From an uncultured bacterium (lineage in GTDB: Bacteria; Verrucomicrobiota; Kiritimatiellia; RFP12; UBA1067): DNA of 5,697 bases. Below, in pieces: positions 1-5,697 of the stretch. A program made the translations under genes and the position numbers. The stretch spans positions 1 through 5,697 of the forward strand of contig CACZAK010000357.1 in NCBI GenBank assembly GCA_902779075.1, written 5' to 3'. The notes below the pieces were generated by a model. That model made no database searches, was not told where the DNA came from, and was given only the letters and a program-made list of their open reading frames with translations. How positions within the stretch are numbered: position 1 is the first letter of the stretch; every line of letters begins with the position of its first letter.

Positions 1-31
1 AGATCGGCGGCGACGTGCGGAAATCAGCCTG

Positions 32-206
32 ACCCAAGTCCAAGGGCCTCTCACACCCAAGTCCAAGGGCCTCGTACACTCCAGTGTAAGAGCCTCGCAC
101 ACTCCAGTGTAAGAGCCTCGCAGACTGGGGTGTAAGAGCCTCGCAGACTGGGGTGTAGAAGCCTCGCATACTGGGGTGTAAGAGCCTCGCATACTGGGGT
201 GCGAAG
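32..206. repeat. 23-bp tandem repeat array, seven full units plus a partial eighth
   Basis: Seven 23-base units run head to tail, starting at 32, 55, 78, 101, 124, 147 and 170, with a partial unit at 193-206. The core AAGRGCCTC is kept in every full unit except the one at 147, where it reads AGAAGCCTC. The first half of the unit changes in blocks: units 1-2 carry ACCCAAGTCC, units 3-4 ACTCCAGTGT and units 5-8 ACTGGGGTG. Neighbouring copies are therefore most alike, as expected from local duplication by slippage or unequal exchange. Units 3 and 4 create a short inverted repeat, ACACT-CC-AGTGT, at 76-87 and 99-110. The period is not a multiple of three and there are no unique spacers between units, so this is neither a protein-coding repeat nor a CRISPR array. 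Its function is unknown. Confidence 0.95.
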
Positions 207-397
207 CGGAGGGGGTCACGGCTTCCGGCGCATCTGCCCCACTTGCGCGGGTTTGGGGATCGCCGCCCGAAATGAAGTTGTCAGGCATCCAAGGAGTCAC
301 CGCCGAAATCGCGGAGGGCAAGGGAAAATTCCATTGCCTCTGGTGGAAGTGATGCGGCAAATGACGCTACCATCCAATGCTTCATGTATCTCGTGTT
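207..397. other. Intergenic stretch with no supported gene
   Basis: Together with the repeat array, this makes about 400 bases without a convincing gene, downstream of the 901-residue surface protein. I see no strong intrinsic terminator after that gene's stop. Weak stem possibilities exist, such as TTGCC at about 332 pairing with GGCAA at about 356, but the loop is long and no T-run follows. Short open frames on both strands lack good ribosome binding sites and recognisable products. One minus-strand frame, from an ATG at 288, stays open to the left edge through the repeat array and is treated as a finding rather than a gene. Confidence 0.6.
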
Positions 398-3103
398 TTA
401 CTTCACAATGACCATGAGGCCGCGCTTCGGGCGGAGCAGCAACCCCGTTCCGTTTGCGACAAGCTGGTATTTCCGCGCGGATTCGGCGTCAAGCGCAAAC
501 TTCGTGTTGGTGTTCCGCGTCGCGAGCGTCCCCGCCTCCGTCCCCCATTTGAGCAGGTATCCCGCATAGTTGCCGTCTATCCGCGTCTTCGCGAGCGTCA
601 CCATGTCGGATCGCGACATGTCGAGCAACACGTTTACCGTGCCGTCAGCAAACGACATCGTCTTGTTGGCGTCATTGAAGCGCGAATACATCGGCCAGCC
701 AAGGCTGATCGGCCACGCCGTGAGGTCCATCGTCGAACCGTCCTGCATCTCGCATCCATGGTAGTACTGCGTCGTGGGCTTGAACGTGCCGAGGACGCTG
801 ACGGGGTAGGAACCCCAGTTGTAGTTGTTCACATACGCCGATTCGTAGTTGCGCACCTTGAACGGCACGACGACGTTCAAGGCGCACTTCAACTTGAAGT
901 CCACGTTCGTCGCGACCACACCGGTCTTGTCCAGCTTCAACGTACCTCCGGACGTGATGTCAACCGTGCCGTTCATGACCGTCGCGTTGAAGAGGTAGAA
1001 GTTGACGCTGCCGATCGACACGGACAGCTTGTTGCCACCAAGGTCGAGCGTGGTAGGCGCAAAGTTGGAACCAATCAGGCCATAAGCCCTCTGGAAGTTG
1101 AACGACGAATCCTTCGTAAGGCGAACGGAAGCGAGCTGCGCCATGTTGTCGGCAACGTCGCTGTCGACATTCTGAAACATGCCGCCATCAAGTACAAGAT
1201 CGTACGACAGGTCACCCATTGCCTTCGCGTCCAGCGTGGCGCCGCTTCGTACCACGACCTGCCCGCCTTTCGCGCCCAACGCTTTGCTCACCCCCATCGC
1301 CAGCGTACCCGCCGCGACCTCAAAGCCCCCGGTGTTCCATTGCACAGCCGAAGCGGTCAGCGTGCCGGAGCCGCTCTTCACGACCTTCACGTTGCCGGAC
1401 TGGATATACTGCTTGCCGACGGAGACGCCCGTGTTCGCGGCAGATCCGGTGGCGACTGCGAACTCCAGCGTCGCCGTGTCGTTCGTCTTGCTGTTCACTA
1501 TGGCGACGTGTCCTCCATTTGCGGTGAGACCGCGCACGACAAGGTTGTGTCCATTCAAGTCAACCACCGTATCGCCAAGGTTGATGGTGCCAGTACCAGA
1601 TATGGCGGACCAGTCTTCGTCTCGCTCAAGCCTTGTGCATGGCGCGACGAAGACGTCTTTCACGCCATAGCCATTGCCCGAAGACGAAGTTGCAACCGTC
1701 GTGTTTGTATTGTTAATGCCTGCGCTGGTGCCGAACACGAACCCCACATCGTTGTTCCAGGAAAAGCACGCCCGTGTCGCTCGCCCATATACGCCGTCGG
1801 CGCCATTCGTGAACTCCGCCCTCACGCATTTCAAGCAGTTTACTGGGCTGCCACCGTCATTGGCCTGAAATTCAATTGTAATAGACGTAGCCGCTCCCTC
1901 GCCATTGACGGCAACGCTCTTGTTACACCCAATGCATTCATCAACAAACCCGACATACCTTCCGTCGGTGGTGCCTCCGAAATAACAGTCCTTGATGTCA
2001 TCGAGCGTCACCCCGGGCCAGATGAGTTTGCTTGTGCCAGTCAGGAACCCCGTTGACGAGCATCCGCTTCGCAAAGCTGTCAGCCCGTAAACGCCCTGCC
2101 GCGTGCTCGTCGTGCTGTCCTGCGTGTAGTCTGTCGCAATGTCGGCAGCGGTGCCGTTATACGTGCCGTCCGCGTTCGTGAAGGCGTAACCCAGCCCCAC
2201 CGAAGAATCGTCGTAGAGCGACGCGACCGCCTGTGCGTAGATGCCGCCCGTGCCGTCGGTGAACTTCACCACGACGCACCGTATCTTGTCGCCATCCAAC
2301 ACCTGGTACTCCGTCTGAATCTCCGTGACATTCCCCGAACCGTCGTCTGTCACCTTCGTGTTGTAACCCGTGGTCTCCAACCCTTTCGGCACGGCGGCGC
2401 CGCCGAAGAAGCCAGAAAAAGCGGCGCTCTTCAGGCTGTTGAGCGTGGCACCAGGCCACACGAGGGACGGCGCGGCAGCGGGGACGAACTTGCCGCACTG
2501 CACACCGCACACGCCGTAGCCAGCAGCGGTATTAGACGTTGCAAGATCCACTTCGTGCAATTTATTGTTTCGCAGTTCTCCGGCATACGTCGCAACCCCG
2601 CTGGCGTTCAACGTGACAAAGGCAAAACCGGCACTCGTCCGCGAGTTCTTGTACAAACGCTTCGTGGATACCACATATACGCCGCCTTCTCCGTTTGTGA
2701 ATTCCACGCATACCGCCTGTTCAGTACCGCTCGTTCCAGAACGAGAGATCGCGGCGAAATCGCCGACGATCTTTTCGATCGGGCCGCTCTGGGGATAAAA
2801 CTGGAGGTTGTAGAATCCGCCAAGAGTACCCTTGGTACTTACATAACTCCCAATCATGCAGCCAAAAAGGGAGTACCCCTCATCGACCATTGCCTTTAGC
2901 TCATCAAGTGTGATGCCCTTGAAGGCGAGTCGTGAAGTCTGGAGTATGGGAGTGGAAGAAGTCGGCGTGGATGGATCGAACAACCCCATCGAATACACCG
3001 GCGAGACAAGTCGGCCGTCTGCCGCCCACAGCGGCAACGCCGCCGCCGCGCAGATTGCCGCCGCTGAGACTACGGCTTTCAATGTTTGTTTTCTCATGTT
3101 CAT
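398..3103 (-). CDS. Large exported surface protein: three-copy N-terminal domain, beta-strand-repeat passenger, paralogous C-terminal module
   Basis: A 901-residue protein predicted to be exported and surface-located; its function is unknown. Residues 1-28 form a clear signal peptide: MNMRKQTLK, an Ala-rich core, then a likely cut near LWA-AD. Three tandem copies of an unrecognised domain follow (about 58-206, 213-343 and 358-488). Each has a WPGxTLxxLK-like start (FKG in copy 1), an FT[ND]GxxG[VI]Y motif at 135, 281 and 431, and a Gly-Phe/Tyr strand; copies 1 and 3 end in GYGV, copy 2 in GVYG. Copy 3 has two CxxC pairs (C390/C393 and C423/C426). Residues from about 500 to 730 are Gly/Thr/Val-rich and beta-helix-like; 570-604 (VKSGSGTLTAS…GGFEVAAGTL) match the autotransporter-associated beta-strand repeat (PATR). 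No outer-membrane barrel follows. The last 169 residues are homologous to the end of the protein at 5010-5697 and finish KRGLMVIVK. The start at 3103 is preferred because the signal peptide and an AAAGGGA element sit there. The frame is open back to 3292, but that extension puts 63 charged residues ahead of the signal peptide. Confidence 0.93.
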   Translation of the reverse strand: MNMRKQTLKAVVSAAAICAAAALPLWAADGRLVSPVYSMGLFDPSTPTSSTPILQTSRLAFKGITLDELKAMVDEGYSLFGCMIGSYVSTKGTLGGFYNLQFYPQSGPIEKIVGDFAAISRSGTSGTEQAVCVEFTNGEGGVYVVSTKRLYKNSRTSAGFAFVTLNASGVATYAGELRNNKLHEVDLATSNTAAGYGVCGVQCGKFVPAAAPSLVWPGATLNSLKSAAFSGFFGGAAVPKGLETTGYNTKVTDDGSGNVTEIQTEYQVLDGDKIRCVVVKFTDGTGGIYAQAVASLYDDSSVGLGYAFTNADGTYNGTAADIATDYTQDSTTSTRQGVYGLTALRSGCSSTGFLTGTSKLIWPGVTLDDIKDCYFGGTTDGRYVGFVDECIGCNKSVAVNGEGAATSITIEFQANDGGSPVNCLKCVRAEFTNGADGVYGRATRACFSWNNDVGFVFGTSAGINNTNTTVATSSSGNGYGVKDVFVAPCTRLERDEDWSAISGTGTINLGDTVVDLNGHNLVVRGLTANGGHVAIVNSKTNDTATLEFAVATGSAANTGVSVGKQYIQSGNVKVVKSGSGTLTASAVQWNTGGFEVAAGTLAMGVSKALGAKGGQVVVRSGATLDAKAMGDLSYDLVLDGGMFQNVDSDVADNMAQLASVRLTKDSSFNFQRAYGLIGSNFAPTTLDLGGNKLSVSIGSVNFYLFNATVMNGTVDITSGGTLKLDKTGVVATNVDFKLKCALNVVVPFKVRNYESAYVNNYNWGSYPVSVLGTFKPTTQYYHGCEMQDGSTMDLTAWPISLGWPMYSRFNDANKTMSFADGTVNVLLDMSRSDMVTLAKTRIDGNYAGYLLKWGTEAGTLATRNTNTKFALDAESARKYQLVANGTGLLLRPKRGLMVIVK
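1640..2932 (-). repeat. Three protein-level tandem repeats of about 130-150 residues within the surface protein
   Basis: Copy 1 is encoded at about 2932-2486, copy 2 at 2467-2075 and copy 3 at 2032-1640. The anchor motifs recur at even spacing: the WPG-type motif about 155 and then 146 residues apart, and the FTNG/FTDG motif 146 and then 150 residues apart. The copies are clearly divergent in protein sequence, so this is an old duplication rather than a recent DNA repeat. Copies 2 and 3 are the closest pair at the start (SLVWPGATLNSLK and KLIWPGVTLDDIK); copy 1 has the degenerate LAFKGITLDELK. I do not recognise the domain. Confidence 0.85.
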
Positions 3104-3111
3104 TTTCGGTT

Positions 3112-3118
3112 TCCCTTT
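3112..3118 (-). promoter_or_regulatory. Shine-Dalgarno-like site that fixes the surface-protein start
   Basis: The minus strand reads AAAGGGA eight bases before the ATG at 3103. This is a purine-rich, partial match to the anti-Shine-Dalgarno at good spacing. It favours 3103 over the in-frame ATG at 3097 (14 bases away) and over the distant ATG at 3292, where GGAG sits only one base from the start codon. Confidence 0.6.
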
Positions 3119-3152
3119 GTTGTTGCCCTTGCGGGCGGATGTTTGGTTTGTT

Positions 3153-3292
3153 GAAGCCGCCTCTTCCCGCCGCGTCGACGGCGCGCATGATCCGCACCGA
3201 GTCGCCAGTCTCGCCTGCGAGCCGCGGAAAATCCGCAACAGACACGTCCGCCACGTCCACGGAACCACTATGACTACGATCAGTTTCCTCAT
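3153..3292 (-). pseudogene. Possible broken 5' end of a pectate-lyase-like (beta-helix) gene
   Basis: The spacer between the ATPase and the surface-protein gene contains, on the minus strand, an ATG at 3292 with MRKLIVVIVV, which resembles a signal-peptide start. In another frame, at 3260-3153, it encodes VDVADVSVADFPRLAGETGD followed by SVRIMRAVDAAGRGGF. The second part has the layout of the beginning of the Pectate_lyase_3 domain: a short beta strand, DF, a Gly-rich loop with acidic residues, then an amphipathic helix of the AIQxAIDAA type followed by Gly-Gly. The catalytic beta-helix that should follow is absent; the frame runs into the leader of the next gene. The picture is a gene start that suffered a frame change and lost its remainder. 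The family assignment is from memory of the motif and the stretch is short, so confidence is limited. The alternative is non-coding leader sequence that happens to be open. Confidence 0.35.
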
Positions 3293-3308
3293 GCTCCAAT
3301 TTTACACT

Positions 3309-4901
3309 TTACATTTTCTCCACGAGCGGGTCGTCGATGCCGCGCTTTTCGGAGTCGTAGTTGACGCCCACGTAGAACACGGGCAGGGAAGAATCGAGCC
3401 ACGGATTCCCGTACTCCTTCGTCTTTGCCTGCTCCAGCGCCTCCTGGGCCGTTTTGCCGTACTTGAATTCAAAGACGTACGTACCCGTTTTGTCCTGAAG
3501 GACCGCGTCCGCCCTTCCGCGCGCGCTCTGCCGCTCGCCGGAGATGTCCGCGCCAATGAGCTTCATGAAGAGGAGGAAGTACCGCTTCGCCTCCCGCTCG
3601 TCACCGATGTGCCACTCGTGCGGTACGGCGGCGAACGCTGCCTTGAGGTTCTTCTTGAGGAGCGTCTCCACGCCTTTCTCGATCAGATCGTCCTGCGCGT
3701 CCGCAAGCTCCTCGTTCCAGTCGGACATGCCGCTGCGCAGCAAGGTGGCGACGTAGCCCTCGGACAGGGATGTGGAGATTTCCTCGTTCGGTATTCCAAG
3801 CTCAATGCGCCCTGACGCGCGTACGCGCTTGATGGTCAGATAGCCGCCCTGGTAGAGAAGTGCCTCGATTGGCATTGTCTCGGCATCGCAGACGTCCAGC
3901 TGCGTCTGTGAAACGACCAGTCCGTTCAAGTCCGCCGGGATCTCGTCCGCCGCCTTGATGCGGTTAACGATCATGGAGGCCTGCCCCGTCGATTCCCAGT
4001 AGTTCTTCAGCTCTCCAGATTTCAATGCGTTGCCGAGCGATACGGGGTTGCACACCTTAGCTTCTGACTGAGGCGCGAAACGGTAGCCGTCATACCACGA
4101 GAGGAGCATCCTCTTCGCGGCGGCGAAACACATGCCGTTCTTCTGCGCGAACACCTCGATGTTCTCGCGCAACGCGCCGTCTAGCTCTGCTGACGTGTAA
4201 CCGAGGAGCGTCGCGAAGCGAGCGCTCATCGAGAGGTCCGTCAAATGATTCAAGCCGGAGAAGATCGAGAGCTTCGTCAGCTTCGTGACGCCCGTCATCA
4301 TCAGGAAACGTATTGAACCAGAGTTGATTTTGAGCTTCTCGTAGAAGTCGTGGAGGATGGAGCGCACCTTCTTCAGCGTTTCGAGGTCGTCAAGGAACTT
4401 GGCGACGGGCTCGTCGTACTCGTCGATGAGGACGACCACCTCCTTGCGGTCGCTTTTCGCAGCGACCGCCTTCAGGAAATCCTCGAAGTTCTTTTCGGTC
4501 GTCTCGTCACTGTCAAACGGGACGCCGTGCTCGACAGCGAGACCCTTCACGAGCGAACGCAGGTTGCTGGTGAACTTCTCGTACGTCGAACCTGCGGCGG
4601 AGGACATCGTGAAGGACACGACCGGAAACGGCTTGTCCCACTCCCACGGCAGATTGTCGATAGCGAGGCCCTTGAACAGCTCGCGCCGCCCCTCGAACAT
4701 CGCCTTCAGCGTGGAGAGCATGAGGGACTTGCCGAACCGCCGCGGACGCGAGATGAACAGCTGCGAGTCCGTCTTCGGCGCGGCAAGTTGGTACAGCAGT
4801 TCCGTCTTGTCGACGTACTTTCCCTCCCCCCCGAGTATCAGCCTCGGAAAGTCGAACACGCCCGTCGTGGGCACCTTGATTCTGCGCTCTTCGTTTTCCA
4901 T
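3309..4901 (-). CDS. AAA-ATPase-like / PD-(D/E)XK nuclease-like protein (DUF1703 type)
   Basis: A 530-residue cytoplasmic protein with an N-terminal AAA-ATPase-like domain and a C-terminal PD-(D/E)XK nuclease-like domain; the length and order are typical of the family. Numbering from the ATG at 4901: family signature FDFPRL (16-21) and YVDKT (29-33); Walker A-like SRPRRFGKS (51-59, K58), lacking the first Gly of a classical P-loop as is normal here; Walker B VVVLIDEYDEP (155-165, D160/E161); MMTGVTKL sensor-like strand (201-208); WYDGYRF (269-275); NPVS (285-288) and YWESTG (301-306). The nuclease fold shows D465 in GRADAV, E478-x-K480 in FEFK, and Q491 in LEQAKTKEY, so the catalytic set looks intact. 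The biological role of this family is not established; nucleic-acid processing, mobile-element and defence roles have been suggested. A GTG at 4907 is in frame, but it lies two bases from the -10 box, so ATG 4901 is preferred. The gene follows a probable terminator and has its own promoter-like element. Confidence 0.93.
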   Translation of the reverse strand: MENEERRIKVPTTGVFDFPRLILGGEGKYVDKTELLYQLAAPKTDSQLFISRPRRFGKSLMLSTLKAMFEGRRELFKGLAIDNLPWEWDKPFPVVSFTMSSAAGSTYEKFTSNLRSLVKGLAVEHGVPFDSDETTEKNFEDFLKAVAAKSDRKEVVVLIDEYDEPVAKFLDDLETLKKVRSILHDFYEKLKINSGSIRFLMMTGVTKLTKLSIFSGLNHLTDLSMSARFATLLGYTSAELDGALRENIEVFAQKNGMCFAAAKRMLLSWYDGYRFAPQSEAKVCNPVSLGNALKSGELKNYWESTGQASMIVNRIKAADEIPADLNGLVVSQTQLDVCDAETMPIEALLYQGGYLTIKRVRASGRIELGIPNEEISTSLSEGYVATLLRSGMSDWNEELADAQDDLIEKGVETLLKKNLKAAFAAVPHEWHIGDEREAKRYFLLFMKLIGADISGERQSARGRADAVLQDKTGTYVFEFKYGKTAQEALEQAKTKEYGNPWLDSSLPVFYVGVNYDSEKRGIDDPLVEKM

Positions 4902-4909
4902 CGGCACGT

Positions 4910-4918
4910 ATTATACCA
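4910..4918 (-). promoter_or_regulatory. Extended -10 promoter element for the ATPase gene, implying a leaderless transcript
   Basis: The minus strand reads TGGTATAAT: a perfect TATAAT hexamer (4915-4910) with the TGn extension just upstream. No convincing -35 hexamer is seen 16-18 bases upstream. With usual spacing, transcription would begin near 4904-4902, at or immediately before the ATG at 4901. There is no Shine-Dalgarno sequence before either the ATG or the GTG at 4907, which agrees with a leaderless message. Confidence 0.55.
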
Positions 4919-4941
4919 AAAATGCGCGCCCTTGTGCGGGG

Positions 4942-4980
4942 AAAATTGAAAACGGCCCATCCGCCGCCTGGTAGGGGCCG
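4942..4980 (-). terminator. Probable intrinsic terminator of the upstream surface-protein gene
   Basis: On the minus strand CGGCCC (4980-4975) can pair with GGGCCG (4958-4953) across a 16-base loop, followed at once by TTTTCAATTTTC (4952-4941). It lies 30-70 bases after the TGA at 5012-5010, where a terminator is expected. The stem is only six G-C pairs and the loop is long. The same CGGCCC can also pair with a second GGGCCG at 4995-4990, forming a competing hairpin that is not followed by T residues. Confidence 0.45.
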
Positions 4981-5009
4981 ACCACTGGGCGGCCCGCATT
5001 GGAACGCCG

Positions 5010-5697
5010 TCAGCGGACCAGAATCATGACGCCCATGAAACGCTTGAGACGCAGCCCACCCGCTTCAGGGTAGATCCTGTAGCCGTCTGCGTGGCTCTGC
5101 GCGTCGATGACGAAGTCCACATTCGCGGGCTGTGACAACCATGTGACGACATACGGGCTCTCGCTCTTCCTTATCGCGTTGAGGTCGGTCTTTCCCGCGA
5201 GGTTCACGTTGATGATCGACGGCACCTCCGCCGTACCGGACTGGAAGATCATGTCGCCGATCACGCCGCTGCACGCGGAGGTCGTATTTGCGACCGCGTT
5301 CGTAAGGTCGAACGATCCCGTGATCTTGCTCAGGTCGAGCGTTGAGCCGTTGCGCATTTGTATCGGCAGATGGCACGGCCCCGCCACATACCTCCCAAGC
5401 ACGAGAAGGTGTGCGACAAGATTGTTCTTCTCCCAGATGGTTCCTTCGTAGACAAGCCCGCCCACGTCGGCGTTGCCCTTCAACTTAAACCTTGCTGGCG
5501 CATACACTTCAACGTCCACGTTGTTCGGTCCGTAGCCGTTGAGCCACTCGTAGCAGCAATCTCCGCCGGAGAACACCCACTTGCCGTAGTCGTTCGAACG
5601 GAACGCCCCGAGACCGACATAGGATGTGCCGTCGAAGGTCAGGGTGTGGCCGTTCATCGTGAACATCGCAGGCGTGGTGTCGGGACAGGCGAAATAG
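5010..5697 (-). CDS. C-terminal part of a large beta-rich surface protein (5' end beyond the window)
   Basis: A reading frame that enters from the right edge without a stop and ends at the TGA at 5012-5010; 228 residues are visible. The methionine at 5666 is internal: the frame continues upstream as YFACPDTTPA, so this is not a 218-residue gene. The sequence is rich in Gly, Asn, Val and Thr with alternating strands (GHTLTFDG, GSTLDLSKI), as in beta-helix passenger regions. From about 5522 onward it aligns nearly gap-free with the end of the 901-residue protein. Shared points include NVD, FK[LV][KR], VLG, M-[RQ]-[ND]-GST-[LM]-DL, NV-x-L-x(3)-[KR][TS]D, [FY]-x(2)-DA[EQ]S, GLxL and the basic-hydrophobic end LKRFMGVMILVR. 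No beta-barrel, LPXTG or PEP-CTERM motif is present. It is a paralogue of the 901-residue protein at least in this module; its specific role is unknown. Confidence 0.85.
   Translation of the reverse strand, partial: YFACPDTTPAMFTMNGHTLTFDGTSYVGLGAFRSNDYGKWVFSGGDCCYEWLNGYGPNNVDVEVYAPARFKLKGNADVGGLVYEGTIWEKNNLVAHLLVLGRYVAGPCHLPIQMRNGSTLDLSKITGSFDLTNAVANTTSACSGVIGDMIFQSGTAEVPSIINVNLAGKTDLNAIRKSESPYVVTWLSQPANVDFVIDAQSHADGYRIYPEAGGLRLKRFMGVMILVR

Noticed and set aside
32..206. The repeat array as a CRISPR
   Set aside because: Units are directly adjacent with no unique spacers, and the repeat itself varies in blocks.
281..385. A 34-codon minus-strand open frame starting MKHWMVASFAASLPPEAMEF
   Set aside because: It has no proper ribosome binding site, no recognised product and a length easily reached by chance; it cannot be supported as a gene.
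199..411. A 70-codon plus-strand frame with a GTG start
   Set aside because: It begins in the repeat array, ends within the surface-protein gene on the other strand, and has no ribosome binding site or recognisable domain.
377..2056. A 559-codon open frame on the plus strand
   Set aside because: It lies wholly inside the minus-strand surface-protein gene and its product is Arg/His/Val-rich with no signal, domain or repeat. It is an antisense shadow of a GC-rich gene.
3210..3236. Two small adjacent hairpins (CTCGCCTGCGAG and GCGGAAAATCCGC) as a terminator after the ATPase gene
   Set aside because: Stems are four to five pairs, no T-run follows on the minus strand, and they fall within the putative pectate-lyase-like remnant.
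3104..3292. N-terminal extension of the surface protein to the ATG at 3292
   Set aside because: It would bury the clear signal peptide behind 63 charged residues, and its GGAG is only one base from the ATG. The start at 3103 has a better-spaced ribosome binding site.
2856..3815. A 319-codon open frame on the plus strand
   Set aside because: It overlaps the signal-peptide end of the surface protein, the spacer and the end of the ATPase gene on the opposite strand. The product has low complexity and no recognisable motif.
5010..5666. A complete 218-residue gene starting at the ATG at 5666
   Set aside because: The frame is open upstream to the window edge, the residues before that Met read as ordinary beta-rich sequence, and there is no signal peptide; it is the tail of a larger gene.

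Overview
The window fits a high-GC, Gram-negative anaerobe of the PVC group. The best guess is a Kiritimatiellota, Lentisphaerae or related Verrucomicrobiota gut or rumen lineage. This rests on gene style only: large signal-peptide proteins with autotransporter-associated beta-strand repeats but no beta-barrel, an AAA-ATPase/PD-(D/E)XK protein of a family that is often multicopy in gut bacteria, and a possible pectate-lyase-like remnant. No rRNA, tRNA or other taxonomic marker is present, so the assignment is tentative.

All supported genes lie on the minus strand; in transcription order they run from high to low coordinates. (1) 5697-5010: the C-terminal 228 residues of a large beta-rich surface protein whose start lies beyond the right edge. 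(2) 4980-4942: a probable hairpin/T-run terminator for it. (3) 4918-4910: an extended -10 promoter element almost touching the next start codon. (4) 4901-3309: an AAA-ATPase-like/PD-(D/E)XK nuclease-like protein. (5) 3308-3104: a spacer holding what looks like the broken 5' end of a pectate-lyase-like gene. (6) 3103-398: a 901-residue exported protein with a signal peptide, three tandem copies of an unrecognised ~145-residue domain, a beta-helix-like passenger region and a C-terminal module. (7) 397-1: no convincing gene, but a 23-bp tandem repeat array at 32-206.

The most interesting signal is that the two surface proteins flanking the ATPase share a homologous C-terminal module of about 170 residues. 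In both it ends in a basic cluster, then a short Met-containing hydrophobic stretch, then a final Lys or Arg (…KRGLMVIVK and …KRFMGVMILVR). Neither protein has an autotransporter barrel, an LPXTG or a PEP-CTERM signal, so this conserved end is a candidate C-terminal sorting or anchoring signal.

Nothing shows that the ATPase works with the surface proteins. It has its own promoter-like element and is separated from the upstream gene by a probable terminator, so it may simply be an insertion between members of a surface-protein family.
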